Source: Petrolisthes cinctipes (taxonomy: Eukaryota > Arthropoda > Malacostraca > Decapoda > Porcellanidae). From it: a stretch of 64,000 nt of DNA. Under the pieces are notes generated by a model. The model did no database searches, had not been told where the DNA came from, and saw only the letters and a program-made list of their open reading frames with translations. Positions 1 to 11,100 of this stretch are shown piece after piece (the stretch's first letter is position 1; every line of letters begins with the position of its first letter). The position numbers were made by a program, and so were the translations under genes. The stretch covers positions 806,001 to 870,000 of the forward strand of contig JAWQEG010001559.1 in NCBI GenBank assembly GCA_033782935.1, written 5' to 3'.

Positions 1-3000
1 CTTTGGGCACCAAAAATATCGATTTTTAGCATGTTTTGGGCCTGTATTTTGAAAATACTCTAACACGGAGTAGTCATGTACAGATCGCTTCTGGGACCCC
101 AAAATATCGAATTCTCGGGTGTTTAGGGCCAGAATTTGAGATATAAACGAGTACAGAAGATGCATGCACATATCGAATTTTGGGCACCTAAAAGATCGAT
201 TTTCAGTATGTTTTTGGCCTGTATTTTGAAAATACTCTAACACGGAGTAGTCATGTACAGATACCTTCTGGGACCTCTAAATATCGAATTTTCGGGTGTT
301 ATGGGTCTGAATTTGAGATATCGATTTTTTGGCACCTATAATATCGATTTTTAGCATGTTTTTAGCCTATATTTTGTAAATATTCTAGCACTGAGTAGGC
401 ATGTACAGATTGCTTCTGGGACCCCAAAATATTGAATTTTCGGGTGTTTTGAGCCTGAATTTGAGATATAAACGGGTACAGAAGATACATGCACATATCG
501 ACTTTTGTGCATCTAAAATATCGATTTTCAGCATGTTTTGGGCCTGTATTTTGAAAATACTCTAACACTGAGTAGGCATGTACAGATCGCTTCTGGGACC
601 CCTAAATATCGAATTTTCGGGTGTTTTGGGACTGAATTTGAGATATCGACTTTTTGGCACCTAACAGATCGATTTTTAGCATGTTTTTAGCCTATATTTT
701 GAAAATATTCTAGCACTGAGTAGGCATGTACAGATTGCTTCTGGGACCCCAAAATATTGAATTTTCGGGTGTTTTGAGCCTGAATTTGAGATATAAACGG
801 GTACAGAAGATACATGCACATATTGACTTTGGGCACAAAAAATATCGATTTTTAGCATGTTTTGGGCCTGAATTTTGAAAATACTCTAACACGGAGTAGT
901 CATGTACAGATCGCTTCTGGGACCCCAAAATATCGAATTTTCGGGTGTTTAGGGCCAGAATTTGAGATATAAACGAGTACAGAAGATGCATGCACATATC
1001 GACTTTTGGGCACCTAAAAGATCGATTTTCAGTATGTTTTTGGCCTGTATTTTGAAAATACTCTAACACGGAGTAGTCATGTACAGATACCTTCTGGGAC
1101 CTCTAAATATCGAATTTTCGGGTGTTATGGGTCTGAATTTGAGATATCGATTTTTTGGCACCTATAATATCGATTTTTAGCATGTTTTTAGCCCATATTT
1201 TGTAAATATTCTAGCACTGAGTAGGCATGTACAGATTGCTTCTGGGACCCCAAAATATTGAATTTTCGGGTGTTTTGAGCCTGAATTTGAGATATAAACG
1301 GGTACAGAAGATACATGCACATATTGACTTTGGGCACCAAAAATATCGATTTTCAGCATGTTTTGGGCCTGAATTTTGAAAATACTCTAACACGGAGTAG
1401 GCATGTACAGATCGCTTAAGGGACCCCAAAATATCGAATTTTCGGGTGTTTAGGGCCAGAATTTGAGATATAAACGGGTACAGAAGATGCATGCACATAT
1501 CGACTTTTGGGCACCTAAAAGATCGATTTTCAGTATGCTTTTGGCCTGTATTTTGAAAATACTCTAACACGGAGTAGGCATATACAGATACCTTCTGGGA
1601 CCTCTAAATATCGAATTTTCGGGTGTTTTGGGACTGAATTTGAGATATCGATTTTTTGGCACCTAAAATGTCGATTTTTAGCATGTTTTTAGCCTATATT
1701 TTGAAAATATTCTAGCACTGTGTAGGCATGTACAGATTGCTTCTGGGACCCCAAAATATTGAATTTTTGGGTGTTTTGAGCCTGAATTTGAGATATAAAC
1801 GGGTACAGAAAATACATGTACATATTGACTTTGGGCACCAAAAATATCGATTTTCAGCATGTTTTGGGCCTGAATTTTGAAAATACTCTAACACGGAGTA
1901 TTCATGTACAGATCGCTTCTGGGACCCCAAAATATCGAATTTTCGGGTGTTTAGGGCCAGAATTTGAGATATAAACGGGTACAGAAGATGCATGCACATA
2001 TCGACTTTTGGGCACCTAAAAGATCGATTTTCAGTATGCTTTTGGCCTGTATTTTGAAAATACTCTAACACGGAGTAGGCATATACAGATACCTTCTGGG
2101 ACCTCTAAATATCGAATTTTCGGGTGTTTTGGGACTGAATTTGAGATATCGATTTTTTGGCACCTAAAATGTCGATTTTTAGCATGTTTTTAGCCTATAT
2201 TTTGAAAATATTCTAGCACTGTGTAGGCATGTACAGATTGCTTCTGGGACCCCAAAATATTGAATTTTCGGGTGTTTTGAGCCTGAATTTGAGATATAAA
2301 CGGGTACAGAAGATACATGCACATATTGACTTTGGGCATCTAAAATATCGATTTTCAGCATGTTTTGGGCCTGTATTTTGAAAATACTCTAACACGGAGT
2401 AGGCATGTACAGATTGCTTCTGGGACCCCAAAATATTGAATTTTCGGGTGTTTTGAGCTTGAATTTGAGATATAAACGGGTACTGAAGATGCATGCACAT
2501 ATCGACTTTTGTGCACCTAAAAGATCGATTTTCAGTATGTTTTGAGCATGTATTTTGAAAATACTCTAACACGGAGTAGGCATGTACAGATCGCTTCTGG
2601 GACCCCTAAATATCGAATTTTCGGGTGTTTTGGGACTGAATTCGAGATATCGACTTTTTGGCACCTAAAAGATCGATTTTTAGCATATTTTTAGCCTATA
2701 TTTTGAAAATATTCTAGCACTGAGTAGGCATGTACAGATTGCTTCTGGGACCCCAAAATATTGAATTTTTGGGTGTTTTGAGCCTGAATTTGAGATATAA
2801 ACGGGTACAGAAGATACATGCACATATTGACTTTGGGCACCAAAAATATCGATTTTTAGCATGTTTTAGGCCTGAATTTTGAAAATACTCTAACACGGAG
2901 TATTCATGTACAGATCGCTTCTGGGACCCCAAAATATCGAATTTTCGGGTGTTTAGGGCCAGAATTTGAGATATAAACGAGTACAGAAGATGCATGCACA

Positions 3001-3570
3001 TATCGACTTTTGGGCACCTAAAAGATCGATTTTCAGTATGTTTTTGGCCTGTATTTTGAAAATACTCTAACACGGAGTAGTCATGTACAGATACCTTCTT
3101 TGACCTCTAAATATCGAATTTTCGGGTGTTATGGGTCTGAATTTGAGATATCGATTTTTTGGCACCTATAATATCGATTTTTAGCATGTTTTTAGCCTAT
3201 ATTTTGTAAATATTCTAGCACTGAGTAGGCATGTACAGATTGCTTCTGGGACCCCAAAATATTAAATTTTCGGGTGTTTTGAGCCTGAATTTGAGATATA
3301 AACGGGTACAGAAGATACATGCACATATTGACTTTGGGCACCAAAAATATCGATTTTCAGCATGTTTTGGGCCTGAATTTTGAAAATACTCTAACACGGA
3401 GTAGGCATGTACAGATCGCTTCTGGGACCCCAAAATATCGAATTTTCGGGTGTTTAGGGCCAGAATTTGAGATATAAACGGGTACAGAAGATGCATGCAC
3501 ATATCGACTTTTGGGCACCTAAAAGATCGATTTTTAGTATGTTTTAGGCCTGTATTTTGAAAATACTCTA

Positions 3571-3590
3571 ACACGGAGTGCCTAGGCATG
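3571..3590. other. 4 bp insertion creating CCTAGG, copy 1
   Basis: GGAGTGCCTAGGCATG replaces GGAGTAGGCATG, giving a CCTAGG hexamer (3581-3586) and the 505 bp unit. The same insertion is at 12236-12241 in the duplicate. I noticed no other copy, so it is a clean marker of the 8655 bp offset. Confidence 0.85.
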
Positions 3591-3818
3591 CACAGATACC
3601 TTCTGGGACCTCTAAATATCGAATTGTCCGGTGTTTTGGGACTGAATTTGAGATATCGATTTTTTGGCACCTAAAATGTCGATTTTTAGCATGTTTTTAG
3701 CCTATATTTTGAAAATATTCTAGCACTGTGTAGACATGTACAGATTGCTTCTGGGACCCCAAAATATTGAATTTTCGGGTGTTTTGAGCCTGAATTTGAG
3801 ATATAAACGGGTACAGAA

Positions 3819-3834
3819 GATACATTGGGCATCT
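3819..3834. other. 14 bp deletion scar in an A monomer, copy 1
   Basis: GATACATTGGGCATCT replaces the longer normal form, losing 14 bases after TACAT. It gives the 487 bp unit. The same scar is at about 12474-12489. Confidence 0.85.
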
Positions 3835-4825
3835 AAAATATCGATTTTCAGCATGTTTTGGGCCTGAATTTTGAAAATACTCTAACACGGAGTAGGCATG
3901 TACAGATCGCTTCTGGGACCCCAAAATATCGAATTTTCGGGTGTTTAGGGCCAGAATTTGAGATATAAACGGGTACAGAAAATGCATGCACATATCGACT
4001 TTTGGGCACCTAAAAGATCGATTTTCAGTATGTTTTAGGCCTGTATTTTGAAAATACTCTAACACGGAGTAAGCATGCACAAATACCTTCTGGGACCTCT
4101 AAATATCGAATTTTCGGGTGTTTTGGGACTGAATTTGAGATATCTATTTTTTGGCACCTAAAATGTCGATTTTTAGCATGTTTTTAGCCTATATTTTGAA
4201 AATATTCTAGCACTGTGTAGGCATTTACAGATTGCTTCTGGGACCCCAAAATATTGAATTTTCGGGTGTTTTGAGCCTGAATTTGAGATGTAAACGGGTA
4301 CAGAAGATACATGCACATATTTACTTTGGGCATCTAAAATATCGATTTTCAGCATGTTTTGGGCCTGTATTTTGAAAGTACTCTAACACGGAGTAGGCAT
4401 GTACAGATTGCTTCTGGGACCCCAAAATATTGATTTTCGGGTGTTTTGAGCCTGAATTTGAGATATAAACGGGTACTGAAGATGCATGCACATATCGACT
4501 TTTGTGCACCTAAAAGATCGATTTTCAGTATGTTTTGAGCATGTATTTTGAAAATACTCTAACACGGAGTAGGCATGTACAGATTGCTTCTGGGACCCCT
4601 AAATATCGAATTTTCGGGTGTTTTGGGACTGAATTCGAGATATCGACTTTTTGGCACCTAAAAGATCGATTTTTAGCATGTTTTTAGCCTATATTTTGAA
4701 AATATTCTAGCACTGAGTAGGCATGTACAGATTGCTTCTGGGACCCCAAAATATTGAATTTTTGGATGTTTTGAGCCTGAATTTGAGATATAAACGGTTA
4801 CAGAAGATACATGCACATATTGACT

Positions 4826-5150
4826 TTGGGCACCAAAAATATCGATTTTCAGCATGTTTTGGGCCTGAATTTTGAAAATACTCTAACACGGAGTAGGCAT
4901 GGACAGATCGCTTCTGGGACCCCAAAATATCGAATTTTCGGGTGTTTAGGGCCAGAATTTGAGATATAAACGAGTACAGAAGATGCATGCACATATCGAC
5001 TTTTGGGCACCTAAAAGATCGATTTTCAGTATGTTTTTGGCCTGTATTTTGAAAATACTCTAACACAGACCTCTAAATATCGAATTTTCGGGTGTTATGG
5101 GTCTGAATTTGAGATATCGATTTTTGGCACCTATAATATCGATTTTTAGC
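4826..5150. repeat. B-C pair with an internally deleted C (473 bp unit)
   Basis: Near 5065 the C monomer reads CTAACACAGACCTCTAAATATC, so about 27 bp covering GGAGTAGGCATG through CTTCTGG are missing. One further T is lost before TTGGCACC. The identical scar is at about 13720-13730 (offset 8655), which proves that copying postdates the deletion. Confidence 0.85.
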
Positions 5151-6505
5151 ATGTTTTTAGCCTATATTTTGTAAATATTCTAGCACTGAGTAGGCATGTG
5201 CAGATTGCTTCTTGGACCCCAAAATATTGAATTTTCGGGTGTTTTGAGCCTGAATTTGAGATATAAACGGGTACATAAGATACATGCACATATTGACTTT
5301 GGGCACCAAAAATATCGATTTTCAGCATGTTTTGGGCCTGAATTTTGAAAATACTCTAACACGGAGTAGGCATGTACAGATCGCTTCTGGGACCCCAAAA
5401 TATCGAATTTTCGGGTGTTTAGGGCCAGAATTTGAGATATAAACGGGTACAGAAGATGCATGCACATATCGACTTTTGGGCACCTAAAAGATCGATTTTC
5501 AGTATGCTTTTGGCCTGTATTTTGAAAATACTCTAACACGGAGTAGGCATATACAGATACCTTCTGGGACCTCTAAATATCGAATTTTCGGGTGTTTTGG
5601 GACTGAATTTGAGATATCGATTTTTTGGCACCTAAAATGTCGATTTTTAGCATGTTTTTAGCCTATATTTTGAAAATATTCTAGCACAGTGTAGGCATGT
5701 ACAGATTGCTTCTGGAATCCCAAAATATTGAATTTTCGGGTGTTTTGAGCCTGAATTTGAGATATAAACGGGTACAGAAGATACATGCACATATTGACTT
5801 TGGGCATCTAAAATATCGATTTTCAGCATGTTTTGGGCCTGTATTTTGAAAATACTCTAACACTGAGTAGGCATGTACAGATTGCTTCTGGGACCCCAAA
5901 ATATTGAATTTTCGGGTGTTTTGAGCCTGAATTTGAGATATAAACGGGTACAGAAGATACATGCACATATTGACTTTGGGCATCTAAAATATCGATTTTC
6001 AGCATGTTTTGGGCCTGTATTTTGAAAATACTCTAACACTGAGTAGGCATGTACAGATTGCTTCTGGGACCCCAAAATATTGAATTTTCGGGTGTTTTGA
6101 GCCTGAATTTGAGATATAAACGGGTACTGAAGATGCATGCACATATCGACTTTTGTGCACCTAAAAGATCGATTTTCAGTATGTTTTGAGCATGTATTTT
6201 GAAAATACTCTAACACGGAGTAGGCATGTACAGATCGCTTCTGGGGCCCCTAAATATCGAATTTTCGGGTGTTTTGGGACTGAATTTGATATATCGACTT
6301 TTTGGCACCTAAAAGATCGATTTTTAGCATGTTTTAAGCCTATATTTTGAAAATATTCTAGCACTGAGTAGACATGTACAGATCGCTTCTGGGACCCCAA
6401 AATATCGAATTTTCGGGTGTTTAGGGCCAGAATTTGAGATATAAACGGGTACAGAAGATGCATGCACATATCGACTTTTGGGCACCTAAAAGATCGACTT
6501 TCAGT

Positions 6506-6682
6506 ATGTTTTTGGCCTGTATTTTGAAAATACTCTAACACGGAGTAGGCATGCACAGATACCTTCTGGGACCTCTAAATATCGAATTTTCGGGTGTTTT
6601 GGGACTGAATTTGAGATATAAATGGGTACAGAAGATGCATGCACATATCGACTTTTGGGCACCTAAAAGATCGATTTTGAGC
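6506..6682. repeat. Full-length C-type monomer (177 bp)
   Basis: It has the C marks (GATACCTTCTGGGACCTCTA and TTTTGGGACTGAA) but keeps the 29 bp absent from all ordinary C copies, reading GAGATATAAATGGGTACAG at the site. Length is 177 bp instead of 148. It is either a surviving pre-deletion ancestor of C or a C/B recombinant. It immediately precedes a second such copy. Confidence 0.88.
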
Positions 6683-6857
6683 ATGTTTTTGGCCTGTATT
6701 TTGAAAATACTCTAAAACGGAGTAGGCATGCACAGATACCTTCTGGGACCTCTAAATATCAAATTTTCGTGTGTTTTAAGGTAAATTTGAGATATAAACG
6801 GGTACAGAAGATGCATGCACATATCGACTTTGGACACTTAAAATATCGATTTTTAGC
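6683..6857. repeat. Second full-length C-type monomer (175 bp)
   Basis: It carries GATACCTTCTGGGACCTCTA and retains the 29 bp segment. It is the more diverged of the pair: ATATCAAATTTTCGTGTG, TTTTAAGGTAAATTTG, CTTTGGACACTTAAAAT and CTCTAAAACGGAG. A decayed, unhomogenised monomer beside an undeleted C fits a relic better than a fresh recombinant, but this is inference. Confidence 0.85.
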
Positions 6858-8184
6858 ATGTTTTCAGCCGTTTTTTTTTAAACATTCTAGCACTGTGTAG
6901 GCATGTACAGATTGCTTCTGGGACCCCAAAATATTGAATTTTTGGGTGTTTTGAGCCTGAATTTGAGATATAAACGGGTACAGAAAATACATGCACATAT
7001 TGACTTTGGGCACCAAAAATGTCGATTTTCAGCATGTTTTGGGCCTGAATTTTGAAAATACTCTAACACGGAGTAGGCATGTACAGATAGCTTCTGGGAC
7101 CCCAAAATATCGAATTTTCGGGTGTTTAGGGCCAGAATTTGAGATATAAACGGGTACAGAAGATGCATGCACATATCGACTTTTGGGCACCTAAAAGATC
7201 GATTTTCAGTATGTTTTTGGAATGTATTTTGAAAATACTCTAACACGAAGTAGGCATGGACAGATACCTTCTGGGACCTTTAAATAACGAATTTTCGGGT
7301 GTTTTGGGACTGAATTTGAGATATCGATTTTTTGGCACCTAAAATGTCGATTTTTAGCATGTTTTTAGCCTATATTTTGAAAATATTCTAGCACTGTGTA
7401 GGCATGTACAGATTGCTTCTGGGACCCCAAAATATTGAATTTTCGGGTGTTTTGAGCCTGAATTTGAGATATAAACGGGTACAGAAGATACATGCACATA
7501 TTGACTTTTGTGCATCTAAAATATCGATTTTCAGCATGTTTTGGGCCTGTATTTTGAAAATACTCTAACACTGAGTAGGCATGTACAGATCGCTTCTGGG
7601 ACCCCTAAATATCGAATTTTCGGGTGTTTTGGGACTGAATTTGAGATATCGACTTTTTGGCACCTAACAGATCGATTTTTAGCATGTTTTTAGCCTATAT
7701 TTTGAAAATATTCTAGCACTGAGTAGGCATGTACAGATTGCTTCTGGGACCCCAAAATATTGAATTTTCGGGTGTTTTGAGCCTGAATTTGAGATATAAA
7801 CGGGTACAGAAGATACATGCACATATTGACTTTGGGCACCAAAAATATCGATTTTTAGCATGTTTTGGGCCTGTATTTTGAAAATACTCTAACACGGAGT
7901 AGTCATGTACAGATCGCTTCTGGGACCCCAAAATATCGAATTTTCGGGTGTTTAGGGCCAGAATTTGAGATATAAACGAGTACAGAAGATGCATGCACAT
8001 ATCGAATTTTGGGCACCTAAAAGATCGATTTTCAGTATGTTTTTGGCCTGTATTTTGAAAATACTTTAACACGGAGTAGTCATGTACAGATACCTTCTGG
8101 GACCTCTAAATATCGAATTTTCGGGTGTTATGGGTCTGAATTTGAGATATCGATTTTTTGGCACCTATAATATCGATTTTTAGC

Positions 8185-11100
8185 ATGTTTTTAGCCTATA
8201 TTTTGTAAATATTCTAGCACTGAGTAGGCATGTACAGATTGCTTCTGGGACCCCAAAATATTGAATTTTCGGGTGTTTTGAGCCTGAATTTGAGATATAA
8301 ACGGGTACAGAAGATACATGCACATATCGACTTTTGTGCATCTAAAATATCGATTTTCAGCATGTTTTGGGCCTGTATTTTGAAAATACTCTAACACTGA
8401 GTAGGCATGTACAGATCGCTTCTGGGACCCCTAAATATCGAATTTTCGGGTGTTTTGGGACTGAATTTGAGATATCGACTTTTTGGCACCTAACAGATCG
8501 ATTTTTAGCATGTTTTTAGCCAATATTTTGAAAATATTCTAGCACTGAGTAGGCATGTACAGATTGCTTCTGGGACCCCAAAATATTGAATTTTCGGGTG
8601 TTTTGAGCCTGAATTTGAGATATAAACGGGTACAGAAGATACATGCACATATTGACTTTGGGCACAAAAAATATCGATTTTTAGCATGTTTTGGGCCTGA
8701 ATTTTGAAAATACTCTAACACGGAGTAGTCATGTACAGATCGCTTCTGGGACCCCAAAATATCGAATTTTCGGGTGTTTAGGGCCAGAATTTGAGATATA
8801 AACGAGTACAGAAGATGCATGCACATATCGACTTTTGGGCACCTAAAAGATCGATTTTCAGTATGTTTTTGGCCTGTATTTTGAAAATACTCTAACACGG
8901 AGTAGTCATGTACAGATACCTTCTGGGACCTCTAAATATCGAATTTTCGGGTGTTATGGGTCTGAATTTGAGATATCGATTTTTTGGCACCTATAATATC
9001 GATTTTTAGCATGTTTTTAGCCTATATTTTGTAAATATTCTAGCACTGAGTAGGCATTTACAGATTGCTTCTGGGACCCCAAAATATTGAATTTTCGGGT
9101 GTTTTGAGCCTGAATTTGAGATATAAACGGGTACAGAAGATACATGCACATATTGACTTTGGGCACCAAAAATATCGATTTTCAGCATGTTTTGGGCCTG
9201 AATTTTGAAAATACTCTAACACGGAGTAGGCATGTACAGATCGCTTAAGGGACCCCAAAATATCGAATTTTCGGGTGTTTAGGGCCAGAATTTGAGATAT
9301 AAACGGGTACAGAAGATGCATGCACATATCGACTTTTGGGCACCTAAAAGATCGATTTTCAGTATGCTTTTGGCCTATATTTTGAAAATACTCTAACACG
9401 GAGTAGGCATATACAGATACCTTCTGGGACCTCTAAATATCGAATTTTCGGGTGTTTTGGGACTGAATTTGAGATATCGATTTTTTGGCACCTAAAATGT
9501 CGATTTTTAGCATGTTTTTAGCCTATATTTTGAAAATATTCTAGCACTGTGTAGGCATGTACAGATTGCTTCTGGGACCCCAAAATATTGAATTTTTGGG
9601 TGTTTTGAGCCTGAATTTGAGATATAAACGGGTACAGAAAATACATGTACATATTGACTTTGGGCACCAAAAATATCGATTTTCAGCATGTTTTGGGCCT
9701 GAATTTTGAAAATACTCTAACACGGAGTATTCATGTACAGATCGCTTCTGGGACCCCAAAATATCGAATTTTCGGGTGTTTAGGGCCAGAATTTGAGATA
9801 TAAACGGGTACAGAAGATGCATGCACATATCGATTTTTGGGCACCTAAAAGATCGATTTTCAGTATGTTTTTGGCCTGTATTTTGAAAATACTCTAACAC
9901 TGAGTAGGCATGTACAGATCGCTTCTGGGACCCCTAAATATCGAATTTTCGGGTGTTTTGGGACTGAATTTGAGATATCGACTTTTTGGCACCTAACAGA
10001 TCGATTTTTAGCATGTTTTTAGCCTATATTTTGAAAATATTCTAGCACTGAGTAGGCATGTACAGATTGCTTCTGGGACCCCAAAATATTGAATTTTCGG
10101 GTGTTTTGAGCCTGAATTTGAGATATAAACGGGTACAGAAGATACATGCACATATTGACTTTGGGCACCAAAAATATCGATTTTTAGCATGTTTTGGGCC
10201 TGAATTTTGAAAATACTCTAACACGGAGTAGTCATGTACAGATCGCTTCTGGGACCCCAAAATATCGAATTTTCGGGTGTTTAGGGCCAGAATTTGAGAT
10301 ATAAACGAGTACAGAAGATGCATGCACATATCGACTTTTGGGCACCTAAAAGATCGATTTTCAGTATGTTTTTGGCCTGTATTTTGAAAATACTCTAACA
10401 CGGAGTAGTCATGTACAGATACCTTCTGGGACCACTAAATATCGAATTTTCTGGTGTTATGGGTCTGAATTTGAGATATCGATTTTTTGGCACCTATAAT
10501 ATCGATTTTTAGCATGTTTTTAGCCTATATTTTGTAAATATTCTAGCACTGAGTAGGCATGTACAGATTGCTTCTGGGACCCCAAAATATTGAATTTTCG
10601 GGTGTTTCGAGCCTGAATTTGAGATATAAACGGGTATAGAAGATACATGCACATATTGACTTTGGGCACCAAAAATATCGATTTTCAGCATGTTTTGGGC
10701 CTGAATTTTGAAAATACTCTAACACGGAGTAGGCATGTACAGATCGCTTCTGGGACCCCAAAATATCGAATTTTCGGGTGTTTAGGGCCAGAATTTGAGA
10801 TATAAACGGGTACAGAAGATGCATGCACATATCGACTTTTGGGCACCTAAAAGATCGATTTTCAGTATGCTTTAGGCCTGTATTTTGAAAATACTCTAAC
10901 ACGGAGTAGGCATATACAGATACCTTCTGGGACCTCTAAATATCGAATTTTCGGGTGTTTTGGGACTGAATTTGAGATATCGATTTTTTGGCACCTAACA
11001 GATCGATTTTTAGCATGTTTTTAGCCTATATTTTGAAAATATTCTAGCACTGTGTAGGCATGTACAGATTGCTTCTGGGACCCCAAAATATTGAATTTTC

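Larger units (their letters stand above)
1..6328. repeat. HOR block 1: first copy of the large 5' duplication
   Basis: It starts in the last 30 bp of an A monomer, then B at 31-207 and C at 208-355. Units start at 356 (325 bp dimer), 681, 1182, 1683, 2184, 2685 (501 each), 3186 (505), 3691 (487), 4178 (500), 4678 (473), 5151 (501) and 5652 (677, A-A-B-C). Unit 2184 is HOR-2; most others are HOR-1. B and C monomers here often read GAGTAGTCATG instead of GAGTAGGCATG, a block-specific mark. The odd lengths come from private indels that are all shared with 11841-14983, so the block was copied after they arose. Confidence 0.92.
6329..8184. repeat. HOR block 2: junction between duplication copies
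   Basis: Unit 6329-6857 (529 bp) is an A/B hybrid followed by two full-length C-type monomers. Then come 6858 (501), 7359 (325 dimer) and 7684 (501). Copy 1 of the large duplication stops matching copy 2 at about 6458, and copy 2 begins at 7830 inside the A monomer of unit 7684. The A monomer at 6858 has a disturbed head with an eight-T run (TTTTTTTT near 6871), a local scar seen nowhere else. Confidence 0.88.

Noticed and set aside
710..1069. 119-residue minus-strand open frame and its many relatives up to 157 residues
   Set aside because: Repeats once per trimer, exists because monomer length is a multiple of 3, overlaps another open frame, and has no start context, splice signals or recognisable domain.
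6858..6900. T-run with GCCG near 6865-6880 as a transposon scar or terminator
   Set aside because: It is a local decay of the A monomer head; no target-site duplication or inserted sequence is present and the unit length stays 501 bp.
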